From Armatimonadota bacterium (GTDB lineage: Bacteria > Armatimonadota > UBA10988 > DTZQ01), in NCBI GenBank assembly GCA_012961305.1, contig DTZQ01000154.1, positions 1 to 6,752 of the forward strand: a stretch of 6,752 bases of DNA, in the 5' to 3' direction. This document shows positions 1 to 6,752 of this stretch, one piece after another. A program made the position numbers and the translations under genes. Each line of letters opens with the position of its first letter. Positions within the stretch are counted from its first letter, which is position 1. The notes under the pieces are model-generated. The model worked only from the letters and a program-made list of their open reading frames with translations, was not told where the DNA came from and ran no database searches.

Positions 1-78
1 TCTACGAACATCCGGTCATTGAAGCAGGTTCTAAAGGGGCCCGGTTCCCTTGGGGTAAATCCTGCGGAACGGTAACAG

Positions 79-3000
79 ATGAAACGGACGAACGCGGAAC
101 CCCACCCTTTCCCTTCCCGCTTGCGGGGAGGGTTGGGGAGAAGGGTCTGGCTTCCGCGCTGGGGTTTGGTGGGCCTTTTTCTGCTTCCGACGGCGGTGGA
201 AGCCCAAAATCCATTGGAGGGATGGTATCTGCTCTGGTATCGCACTCCCGCGAAGGAGTGGCAGGAGGGATTGCCGGTGGGCAATGGGCGGCTGGGGGCG
301 ATGCTGTTGGGCGGGGTGGGGGAGGACCGCATTCCGCTGAACGAAGATAGTCTCTGGTTCGGCGCGCCACACGACGCCACCGTGCCGGGGACCCATCGGC
401 ATCTGCCCGAAATCCAGCGATTGCTCTTCGAGGGCCGCCTTGCGGAGGCGGAGAAACTGGCCGAGGCCGTGATGCTGGGCAACCCCCGTCGCCTGAAGCC
501 GTACCAGACCTTGGGCGACCTCTGGCTCGCCTTCCCCGGCCACGAGGAGGTGGCCGACTACCGCCGGGAACTGGACTTGGACACCGGCATTGCCCGCCTC
601 CAGTATCGCGTTGGAGACGCGCAATTCATGCGGGAACTCTTTGTCTCCGCGCCGCATCAGGTAGTGGTCTTGCGCCTGACCTGCGACCAGCCAGGACACA
701 TCACCACTCGCCTCCGTCTGACCCGCAAGCCCTTTGAGGGCTGCAGGGTGACCACTACGGCGACGTCGGAGGGACTGGTGCTGCGGGGGAAAAACGAGCC
801 GGGCTTGAGGTTTGAAGTCCACCTGCGCGTGCTGGCCGAGGGCGGCGCGACCTCGGCGGAGGGAGAGGAACTGTGGGTGCGCGGGGCCGATGCGTTGACC
901 CTGCTCTTAGCAGCGGGAACTGACCTTCGCGGCGAAGAACCGGCGCCCTTTTGCCGCCAGCAGTTAGAGGCCGCTGCGGCCCTGGATTACGAAGGGCTGC
1001 GAGCCGCACACGTGGCCGAACATCGGAAGTTCTTCCGCCGTGTTCATTTGGATTTGGGCGGAGCAGACCTGCCCAACTTGCCTACCGACGAACGGCTGAA
1101 GCGCGTCCAGGCGGGACAGTCGGACCCCTGGCTCATTGCCCAGTATTTCCAGTTCGGACGCTACCTGCTCATCGCCAGTTCCCGGCCCGGCAACTGGCCA
1201 GCCAACTTGCAGGGCCTCTGGTGCGACGATTTGACCCCGCCCTGGAACTCCGATTACCACCTCAACATCAACTTGCAGATGAACTACTGGCCGGCCGAGG
1301 TGTGCAACCTCTCCGAATGTCACCAGCCGCTGTTTGACCTGATTGACCGCCTGCGGCCAGCGGGGCGGCGAGTGGCCCGCGAACACTACAACTGCGGGGG
1401 CATTACCTTTCATCACGCCACCGACATCTGGGCCAATGCCGCTCCGGTGGATGGTGTCTGGGGCATCTGGCCGATGGGCGCGGGCTGGCTGGGGCTGCAT
1501 TTGTGGGAGCACTACGCCTTCACCGGCGACCGCCAGTTCCTCGCCCAACGGGCCTATCCGGTGCTGAAGGAAATGGCCCAGTTTTTCTTAGACTTCCTCA
1601 TCCCCAACGAAAAAGGGCGGTTAGTCACTGCCCCCTCCACCTCGCCGGAGAACCGCTTCAAGCGGCCCGAGGGGGCCTTCTTCCTGTGCGTGGGCGCTTC
1701 GATGGATTTCCAAATCATCCATGCCCTCCTGACCCGCACCATCAAAGCCAGCGAAATCTTGGGACGGGATGAAGCCCTGCGGGAGCGGTGGCGGGAGACG
1801 TTAGCCAAACTGCCTCCACCCCAAATCGGCAAGCACGGACAGTTGCGGGAGTGGCTGGAGGATTACGAGGAGGCCGAGCCGGGGCATCGGCACCTGTCGC
1901 ACCTCTTCGCCCTCTACCCCAGCGACCAGATTACACCGGAAGACACGCCGGAACTGGCAAAGGCCTGCCGCACCGCGCTGGAACGGCGCCTGGCCCACGG
2001 CGGGGGCAGTACTGGTTGGAGCCGGGCGTGGATGGTGAACCTGTGGGCGCGGTTGGGGGACGGCGACCGGGCGTTGGAGAGTTTGGAGCACTTGCTCCGC
2101 CACTTCACGACCCCGAGTCTGTTAGACCTGCACCCCCCGCGCCTCTTCCAGATTGATGGCAACTTGGGCGCGACGGCCGGAATCGCTGAAATGCTGCTGC
2201 AAAGTCACGGCGGAGTGTTGCGCCTGCTACCGGCGCTGCCCCAGGCGTGGACTCAGGGCGAGGTGAGGGGCCTGCGAGCGCGAGGTGGCTTCGAGGTGGA
2301 TATGAAATGGCAAGAGGGTCGACTCACCGCGGCCCGCATCCTCTCCCATCTCGGCGGCCCCTGTCGAATTCGAGGTCTGGGTGGATGGCACGTCATCTCC
2401 GCTGGCAGGCCCGTGGCCACCCAGACCACACCGGAGGGCGACCTGGTCTTTCCCACAGGGGCAGGAAGGGATTACCTGGTCAGCCAGGGTGAAATGGCAC
2501 GGGCAGGGCAGTCCTTTGCCCCTAGGCCCGCTGAGGGAACGCGCGGAGGAGGAAACGACCGGCAGGGTCAATCCCTCAAATTCCGCCACCAAGTCATTGA
2601 CCCCCATCCCCCCGGTTCCCATCACGATATCACGCTCTTAGCCGATGTCAACGGCGACGGGCGGACGGACATCATCATCGGCGGCAAGCGCGGTGAGGTG
2701 AACCTCTTCTGGTACGAAAATCCCACCTGGACGCGGCACGACATAGCCTCGGCTCCCAATCTGGAGGCGGGCGGATTGGTCATTGACCTCACGGGCAACG
2801 GGCGACCCGATGTGGTGGCTGGGCAGCAAATCGGGGGCCATGAACTCTACTGGTTCGAGTGCCCGCCAGACCACAAGCAGCCCTGGCTCCGGCACGTCAT
2901 TGAGGAGCGCTTCGAGAAGTACCATGACCAGGCAGCCGGCGACGTGGATGGCGACGGCGAGTTGGAGATTGTGGCGCTTTCCCAGCGGAGCGGGGTGCTG

Positions 3001-3645
3001 GTCTATTACGACGTTCCGCCGGACCCCCGGGTCTCCCCCTGGCCGCGGGAGTACGTCCATATTGTTGCCGAAGATGTGCGGAACATAGAGGGACTGGTGG
3101 CGACTGACATAGACGGCGATGGACGGGTGGAGATACTGGCCGGCCCAAACATCTTCTGGCCTCCCTCCCAGCCCGGCGGAAAGTGGCGACGGGAGCCGGT
3201 AGCCTTGGGTTTTAAGATGACCCGGGTGGCGGTAGGCGACCTGAACGGCGATGGGCGGCTGGACATCGTGCTCTCCGAGGGAGAAAGCCATCCGGGCCGC
3301 CTGGTCTGGCTCTCCGCCCCGGACTGGGAACCGCACCGGTTGCGAGATGACCTGTTCCATCCCCACAGTTTGGCCGTTGCTGACTTCAATGGAGATGGAC
3401 TGCCCGACATCTTCGTCGCCGAGATGGGACTGGGGAGGAACGAAGACCCCCGGATGTTCATCTACCTAAACCAGGGCGGGGGGCGGTTCGAGGAAGTCCT
3501 CATCGGACACGGCATACCCACCCATGAAGCCAAAGTCGCGGACTTGACCGGCAATGGCCTCCCGGACATCGTCGGCAAGCCGTACAATCCCCAACAGCAT
3601 ATTGACGTGTGGTTCAACGAAACGCTCCTAAAACGCGCTGAGTAA
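79..3645 (+). CDS. Secreted GH95 alpha-L-fucosidase-type glycosidase fused to a seven-repeat FG-GAP/VCBS beta-propeller
   Basis: The 1188-residue product should hydrolyse terminal alpha-linked L-fucose (or L-galactose, also found in GH95) from glycans outside the cytoplasm by inversion. A hydrophobic stretch at about 28-40 followed by V-E-A|Q-N gives a likely signal-peptide cut after residue 42. Residues about 45-290 are the N-terminal beta-sandwich, with PVGNGRLGAML at 66-76 and NEDSLWFG at 88-95. The helical barrel follows, about 305-695: WNSDYHLNINLQMNYW (389-404), PSTSPENR (519-526), HRHLSHLFALYP (603-614), TGWSRAW (645-651) and FQIDGNLG (690-697). By comparison with Bifidobacterium AfcA, N396 and N398 match N421/N423, E524 the general acid E566, and D693 the base-activating D766. 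A C-terminal beta domain ends near 803, an Arg/Gly/Pro-rich linker spans 804-834, and a propeller fills 835-1188. An in-frame TAA six bases upstream makes ATG 79 the earliest start, but it lacks a clear Shine-Dalgarno sequence. TTG at 133 is a possible alternative that keeps the signal peptide. Family is very confident; exact sugar specificity is not. Confidence 0.95.
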   Translation: MKRTNAEPHPFPSRLRGGLGRRVWLPRWGLVGLFLLPTAVEAQNPLEGWYLLWYRTPAKEWQEGLPVGNGRLGAMLLGGVGEDRIPLNEDSLWFGAPHDATVPGTHRHLPEIQRLLFEGRLAEAEKLAEAVMLGNPRRLKPYQTLGDLWLAFPGHEEVADYRRELDLDTGIARLQYRVGDAQFMRELFVSAPHQVVVLRLTCDQPGHITTRLRLTRKPFEGCRVTTTATSEGLVLRGKNEPGLRFEVHLRVLAEGGATSAEGEELWVRGADALTLLLAAGTDLRGEEPAPFCRQQLEAAAALDYEGLRAAHVAEHRKFFRRVHLDLGGADLPNLPTDERLKRVQAGQSDPWLIAQYFQFGRYLLIASSRPGNWPANLQGLWCDDLTPPWNSDYHLNINLQMNYWPAEVCNLSECHQPLFDLIDRLRPAGRRVAREHYNCGGITFHHATDIWANAAPVDGVWGIWPMGAGWLGLHLWEHYAFTGDRQFLAQRAYPVLKEMAQFFLDFLIPNEKGRLVTAPSTSPENRFKRPEGAFFLCVGASMDFQIIHALLTRTIKASEILGRDEALRERWRETLAKLPPPQIGKHGQLREWLEDYEEAEPGHRHLSHLFALYPSDQITPEDTPELAKACRTALERRLAHGGGSTGWSRAWMVNLWARLGDGDRALESLEHLLRHFTTPSLLDLHPPRLFQIDGNLGATAGIAEMLLQSHGGVLRLLPALPQAWTQGEVRGLRARGGFEVDMKWQEGRLTAARILSHLGGPCRIRGLGGWHVISAGRPVATQTTPEGDLVFPTGAGRDYLVSQGEMARAGQSFAPRPAEGTRGGGNDRQGQSLKFRHQVIDPHPPGSHHDITLLADVNGDGRTDIIIGGKRGEVNLFWYENPTWTRHDIASAPNLEAGGLVIDLTGNGRPDVVAGQQIGGHELYWFECPPDHKQPWLRHVIEERFEKYHDQAAGDVDGDGELEIVALSQRSGVLVYYDVPPDPRVSPWPREYVHIVAEDVRNIEGLVATDIDGDGRVEILAGPNIFWPPSQPGGKWRREPVALGFKMTRVAVGDLNGDGRLDIVLSEGESHPGRLVWLSAPDWEPHRLRDDLFHPHSLAVADFNGDGLPDIFVAEMGLGRNEDPRMFIYLNQGGGRFEEVLIGHGIPTHEAKVADLTGNGLPDIVGKPYNPQQHIDVWFNETLLKRAE
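101..147. repeat. Imperfect palindromic REP-like repeat inside the 5' coding region of gene 1
   Basis: A pyrimidine-rich arm (about 104-120, ending TTCCCGC) is followed by a purine-rich arm (about 123-146, GCGGGGAGGGTTGGGGAGAA then GGGT), giving an imperfect hairpin with a very short loop around 121-122. The minus-strand reading of this piece gives PSPQPSPQAGRE, a peptide commonly seen as a false translation of a widespread intergenic repeat in many environmental bacteria. It would encode residues about 8-23 of gene 1. Recognition is from the pattern; copy number in the genome is unknown. Confidence 0.6.
2644..3570 (+). repeat. Seven tandem FG-GAP/VCBS calcium-loop repeats encoded in gene 1 (beta-propeller)
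   Basis: Seven Asp-rich loops of the form D-x-[NDT]-G-[DN]-G-x-x-[DE]-[IV] start at residues 856, 903, 955, 1010, 1054, 1102 and 1155, spaced 44-55 residues apart. Each of the first six is followed by an aromatic strand (FWYENPTW, LYWFEC, VLVYYD, NIFWPP, LVWLSAP, FIYLNQ), and the last by HIDVWFNE. This is the pattern of a seven-bladed propeller with one calcium loop per blade. The strand FRHQVI at 835-840, before the first loop, could complete the last blade by ring closure. Loops 2 and 7 carry Asn at the fifth position (DLTGNG); the rest carry Asp. Such modules usually bind ligands, stabilise proteins or mediate adhesion; the ligand cannot be read from sequence. A closely similar module is, from memory, also found as stand-alone secreted proteins. 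Confidence 0.88.
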
Positions 3646-3661
3646 TCGGTAACAACCTCGG

Positions 3662-3668
3662 GGAGGAG
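3662..3668 (+). promoter_or_regulatory. Ribosome-binding site for gene 2 (GGAGGAG)
   Basis: GGAGGAG lies 8 bases upstream of the ATG at 3677, a normal Shine-Dalgarno spacing. It fixes the start of gene 2, because an in-frame TAA at 3650-3652 rules out a longer product. The 31-base gap to gene 1 has no room for a typical promoter plus leader, so the two genes are probably co-transcribed. Gene 1, by contrast, has no comparable site. Confidence 0.8.
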
Positions 3669-3676
3669 ATACGGCT

Positions 3677-6676
3677 ATGTTCCCTTTATTCATCGTTCAC
3701 CTGACCTGTGCTGCCCAGCCGGTTAAATCGGTTAAATTGGAGGATTCCTTCGAGGGGACGGCTATCTCACCGGTGCTCTGGCAAGTACACGTCGGCCAGG
3801 GCGAGAGTTTCGTCCGCCTCGAGCCCCGCGAGGGCGGCCAGTGCTTACATCTGTTCGGCGACCAGGCCAACACGCATATCGCCACGCGTCAGGCGGTTCC
3901 CAACATTGCCTACACCCTCGAATACGATTTCCTCCAGCCGACGACCGAGACGGGGGGCTATCAGGCCGTCGTTCACCATCCGCGCCCCGGAGGGCACTCC
4001 TACTGGTGGCTCGAGTACGGCCCGGAGCGGTTTTTCCTCTACACCCTTGCCGGCGGCCAATGGTACAACCGCTGGCGGGCCTACGGCCTCCCCACAGGCC
4101 GCTGGTATCATCTTCGCCTTCACAACACGCCCACGTCGGTCCGCATCCGCATCTACGATGAGACTGGCCAGCGATTGTTGGCGGAGAGTCCGCCGGTGCC
4201 GCACGATGAAGGCGAGCCCGCCCCCCTCGTTTTCGCCGCGGTGGGCACGGAGCGGGGCGTTTGGGGGATGAAGATAGACAACGTTCGTCTCCATGTCACC
4301 CCCATCACCGAGCGCGACGATTACCAGCACCACCGCGCCTCGCTAAAAGCGGCGCGAGCGGCTCTGGAGGCCAGGGAGGCCCGGCAACTGTGGCCTCAGG
4401 CCGCCGAGGCCGAGCAAGCGGTGGAACGGGCCTTCGCTGCCATCGGGCGGGTGCCGCCCCAGGATTGGTCAGCCTACGTGGCCGCCAGCCGGGCCTTCGA
4501 TGCTGAACTCCAGCGGCTCGCGGAGCAGTACCACGCCCGAGTCCTGGCCCGCTTGCCCAAGCGGCGAGGCGATTGGGTCCTGGTAGACCTGAGGCCGTTC
4601 TTCAACGCCGATTCCACCCTCCTGGGCATCATGCCTCCCGGCTCCGGTCCGGTCGTTGAGGTGAGTGGCGTTCCCTTCCTTCTGATGAGTTTCGGCGCCA
4701 ACTGCCTCTGGCAGGATTTGCCCTCGCGTTCGCAACAGGCCATCGAATTAGGGGCGGAGGCGAAGCGCGGGGCGCTGCTGCTGGCCCCCCGGTACGAGGC
4801 TGAACTCTACCGCCACGATGATAGCCTGGTGGACGTGCTCCAAGTGGAGTTGCGCTACGCCGATGGCTTTCGCGAACGCGTGGTGCCGGTGCCTGCGGGG
4901 TGGAGGCCTCCGCTGGCGGCAGGGATAGGTCGCCCCCCGATGGCCAACGGAGAGGCCCGAGCATATTTCGTCGAGCCGGGCCACGCGGCTCCGCTGAAGG
5001 AAGTGGTGCTGTGCGATGGGGCGATTCAGGCCGGCTGGGCGCTGCTGGCCCTCTCCTATCAACCGGGTCGCCCGTCGGAGGTGCCCGTGCTTCGCGCCCC
5101 AAAACGATTCGTGCCTCCGGTCGAACGCGCTCCCGCTGGGGCCACCTACGAAAGCGGGCGGCTCATCATCGCCAACCCTGTCTTTCGTCTTGTCCTCGAC
5201 GGTCAACGCGGCCTGGTGCGTGAGTGGAGCAGCCCCTACTGCGGCAACCTGATTCGCCCCGATGCTCCCTCGCCCCTCTTCGCCGTGCAGTGGGGGGAGC
5301 AACTCATCTACTCCGACGCCTTCACGGTGGTCGGTCGAGGGGTCCAGCGGCGAGCGGACGGCGTCGAGGTCGAGTACCGCCTGTGGGCGCCGGCGGCGAA
5401 GGGGCCTCTGGAGGTGAGCCTCCTCTTCCTCGCCGGCTCGACGGGCGCGATGACCTGGCGGGCGAGGCTGCGCAACTTGGGTCCCGTGCCGGTCCGGGTT
5501 CGGTTCCTCTTCCCGCTGCTGGATGGTCTCGAATTGGGCGAGCGGCCGGGTTGGTACTTCCCCCAGCGCGGCGGCGCGGCCAGCAATTTGCCCCTGGAGG
5601 GCCTGAGTTCTTACGGCGGCATGGCCTGGCTGCAACTGCTGGACGTGTACCGGCACCGGGGCGGGGGCCTGTATTTGCGCAGCGACGACGAGACTGGCCT
5701 GTACAAGGTGTTCGCGCTCCGCAGCGCGCCCGACGCCCAGGCCCAGCCACGCCGGGTGGCGAACATCCCGCAACCCGCCCATCCGGTAGACCCCTGGCGG
5801 GCGCGAAAGGGCGTGCATCTTTCGATACAGTACTTGCCCCGGGAGGTGCCGCCGGGCGGGGAATGGTCCCCACCGCCCGCGACGCTGGCCGTCCATCCCG
5901 GCGATTGGCGCGTTGCGCTGGCGGACTACCGGGAATGGCTGAAGACCTGGTGGAAGCCGCTGCGCCCGTGCCCGGAGCGCTATCGGTACGGCTTCTACGC
6001 CCTCGTCGGCGGAGCGCCCCAGGAAGAACAGCGCGGGGAGGAGTTCGGTTCCTACGACTGGTGGCATTTGAGCACGTTCTGGTCCATTGACGATCCTGAT
6101 GAGTTGGCGCGGGAGTTAGACGCTTTGCGCCGGGAGGCCGAGCGAGCGGAGCGGTGGGGGCAGGCCCTCGGCGTTTACATCGAGGGGATGGTGCTGGAGA
6201 AGAAGCGTCGCATCGCCCAGGAACACGGCGCCGAATGGGCGATGATGGACGACCAGGGTCACTATTACACGTACTACTCCACCGAGGCTAACCCCGTTTG
6301 GAACCTCTGCCCGGCCGTCCCCGCCTGGCAGAAGTGGGACGCGGAAGCCTACGCCGAAATCGCCCGCCGGGTGCCGCTCTGCGCCATGTACGTGGACAGT
6401 CTGGGTTCGCGCTGGGCGGAGGTGTGCTACCACCCGGCCCACCACCACGAAACCCCCGGCATCTGGCCTCGGGGCTGTGCAGAATTGTTCGAGGCCATCC
6501 GGCAGGGGGTCAGGCGCGTCAATCCCGACATCGCCATTCACTCCGAAGAGCCGGGCTGCGATTACATGGCCCTGCACGAGGACGGTTCTTGGTCGCATAC
6601 CCTCTGGACGAGCCTCAGCGGAGACGCCGAATACAACCCGGCGGGCCTGAATTACTTCCGCTTCTCTCCCCCGTGA
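3677..6676 (+). CDS. Exported multidomain glycosidase-like protein (jelly roll + DUF6259-like TIM barrel), probably truncated at the C-terminus
   Basis: This 999-residue protein is not a firmly named family. MFPLFIVHLTCAAQP looks like a short signal peptide cut near residue 13-14, although it has no positive charge before the hydrophobic run. Residues about 22-207 form a concanavalin/LamG-like jelly roll (DSFEG at the front, KIDNVRLHV at the end). A charged, alanine-rich helical segment spans 216-297. A beta-rich region covers 299-470, and a second (about 491-740) resembles the beta-supersandwich that precedes many glycosidase barrels. DYREWLKTWWKPL (750-762) leads into a TIM barrel from about 769: YRYGFYALVG, GVYIEGMV (832-839), CAMYVDSLG (902-910) and HSEEPGCD (955-962). 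D907 at a strand end and E957 or E958 on a later strand are plausible nucleophile and acid/base, as in GH101/GH36-like enzymes. The overall order recalls DUF6259 proteins. Only about 230 barrel residues are present, and the protein ends abruptly with NYFRFSPP beside a repeat. Its role is inferred to be binding and cleavage of the glycan trimmed by gene 1. Confidence 0.85.
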   Translation: MFPLFIVHLTCAAQPVKSVKLEDSFEGTAISPVLWQVHVGQGESFVRLEPREGGQCLHLFGDQANTHIATRQAVPNIAYTLEYDFLQPTTETGGYQAVVHHPRPGGHSYWWLEYGPERFFLYTLAGGQWYNRWRAYGLPTGRWYHLRLHNTPTSVRIRIYDETGQRLLAESPPVPHDEGEPAPLVFAAVGTERGVWGMKIDNVRLHVTPITERDDYQHHRASLKAARAALEAREARQLWPQAAEAEQAVERAFAAIGRVPPQDWSAYVAASRAFDAELQRLAEQYHARVLARLPKRRGDWVLVDLRPFFNADSTLLGIMPPGSGPVVEVSGVPFLLMSFGANCLWQDLPSRSQQAIELGAEAKRGALLLAPRYEAELYRHDDSLVDVLQVELRYADGFRERVVPVPAGWRPPLAAGIGRPPMANGEARAYFVEPGHAAPLKEVVLCDGAIQAGWALLALSYQPGRPSEVPVLRAPKRFVPPVERAPAGATYESGRLIIANPVFRLVLDGQRGLVREWSSPYCGNLIRPDAPSPLFAVQWGEQLIYSDAFTVVGRGVQRRADGVEVEYRLWAPAAKGPLEVSLLFLAGSTGAMTWRARLRNLGPVPVRVRFLFPLLDGLELGERPGWYFPQRGGAASNLPLEGLSSYGGMAWLQLLDVYRHRGGGLYLRSDDETGLYKVFALRSAPDAQAQPRRVANIPQPAHPVDPWRARKGVHLSIQYLPREVPPGGEWSPPPATLAVHPGDWRVALADYREWLKTWWKPLRPCPERYRYGFYALVGGAPQEEQRGEEFGSYDWWHLSTFWSIDDPDELARELDALRREAERAERWGQALGVYIEGMVLEKKRRIAQEHGAEWAMMDDQGHYYTYYSTEANPVWNLCPAVPAWQKWDAEAYAEIARRVPLCAMYVDSLGSRWAEVCYHPAHHHETPGIWPRGCAELFEAIRQGVRRVNPDIAIHSEEPGCDYMALHEDGSWSHTLWTSLSGDAEYNPAGLNYFRFSPP

Positions 6677-6752
6677 TGGCGCTGAGCCCCTGGCTGAGAC
6701 CGCCGAGAGCGCTGAGAAAACTTAGAAATCTTTGCGTGCTCTGGGGTGAAGA
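6677..6752. repeat. Imperfect palindrome with periodic GCTGAG units, widespread-repeat type
   Basis: GCTGAG occurs at 6681, 6693 and 6711, at spacings of 12 and 18 bases. The arm ACCGCCGAGAGCGCTGAGA (6699-6717) pairs imperfectly with the arm ending TGCGTGCTCTGGGGT (to 6747), with about 14 of 19 positions complementary and a loop around 6720-6725. This resembles the ACCGC-GAGA...TCTCTGCGGTG repeats scattered between genes in many environmental genomes. It starts directly after the stop of gene 2. One frame stays open from ATG 6676 to the window end (MALSPWLRPPRALRKLR and on), but its Arg/Leu/Pro-rich content fits translated repeat rather than a gene. No T-run follows, so it is not a standard terminator. 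Confidence 0.55.

Noticed and set aside
34..51. Small hairpin AAGGG/CCCTT upstream of gene 1 as a terminator
   Set aside because: Only a five-base stem with an eight-base loop and no T-run; too weak to support.
1..75. Open frame from the window edge ending at TAA 73-75 as the tail of an upstream gene
   Set aside because: Only 24 codons with no recognisable motif. Another frame (from base 3, starting YEHPVIEAG) is also open and runs into gene 1, so neither can be chosen.
19..78. Sigma-70-like promoter for gene 1
   Set aside because: TTGAAG at 19-24 has no matching -10 box at suitable spacing, and no other convincing pair was found.
3677..3721. Lipoprotein signal at C11 of gene 2
   Set aside because: The residues before the cysteine (H-L-T) do not fit a lipobox; an ordinary signal-peptidase site at A-A-Q is more likely.
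4748..6067. Long open frame of 439 codons on the minus strand opposite gene 2
   Set aside because: It lies wholly opposite a well-supported gene, has an Arg/Pro/Gly/Ala-rich composition typical of GC-rich antisense frames, and shows no recognisable motif.
5224..6090. Plus-strand open frame of 288 codons in another frame of gene 2
   Set aside because: It overlaps conserved barrel and sandwich motifs of gene 2 and is low-complexity Arg/Gly/Ala/Pro; a shadow frame.

Overview
The window is GC-rich and holds two long plus-strand genes, 31 bases apart, that read as one transcription unit. Both products appear to be secreted. The gene style suggests an environmental polysaccharide degrader: very large multidomain glycosidases, VCBS/FG-GAP propellers, a GGAGG ribosome site, and common imperfect-palindrome repeats at both ends. 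Planctomycetota, Armatimonadota, Verrucomicrobiota and Chloroflexota all fit this style. No marker gene allows a firm assignment, so the taxonomy is only an inference.

Bases 1-78 contain no supported gene. Gene 1 (79-3645) has a signal peptide, then a complete family GH95 alpha-L-fucosidase-type catalytic module with all expected catalytic residues (N396, N398, E524, D693), then a C-terminal module of seven FG-GAP/VCBS repeats that should fold as a seven-bladed beta-propeller. This is an unusual fusion of two modules that each look complete. The start of its coding region runs through a palindromic repeat (about 101-147), so part of the signal-peptide n-region is repeat-derived.

Gene 2 (3677-6676) has a good ribosome-binding site and encodes a 999-residue protein. 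Its parts, in order, are a short signal peptide, a concanavalin/LamG-like jelly roll, a helical segment, two beta-rich regions, and a glycosidase-like TIM barrel that resembles DUF6259/GH-clan proteins. The barrel seems to stop early. The stop codon lies directly beside a second repeat-like element (about 6677-6752), which suggests C-terminal truncation or divergence at a repeat junction.

Together the genes look like a small cassette for exported enzymes acting on a fucose- or L-galactose-containing glycan. Gene 1 would remove terminal alpha-linked fucose (or L-galactose). Its propeller would provide calcium-stabilised binding or attachment. Gene 2 would bind and possibly cleave another part of the same glycan. 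No RNA gene, CRISPR array, transposase or convincing terminator was seen.
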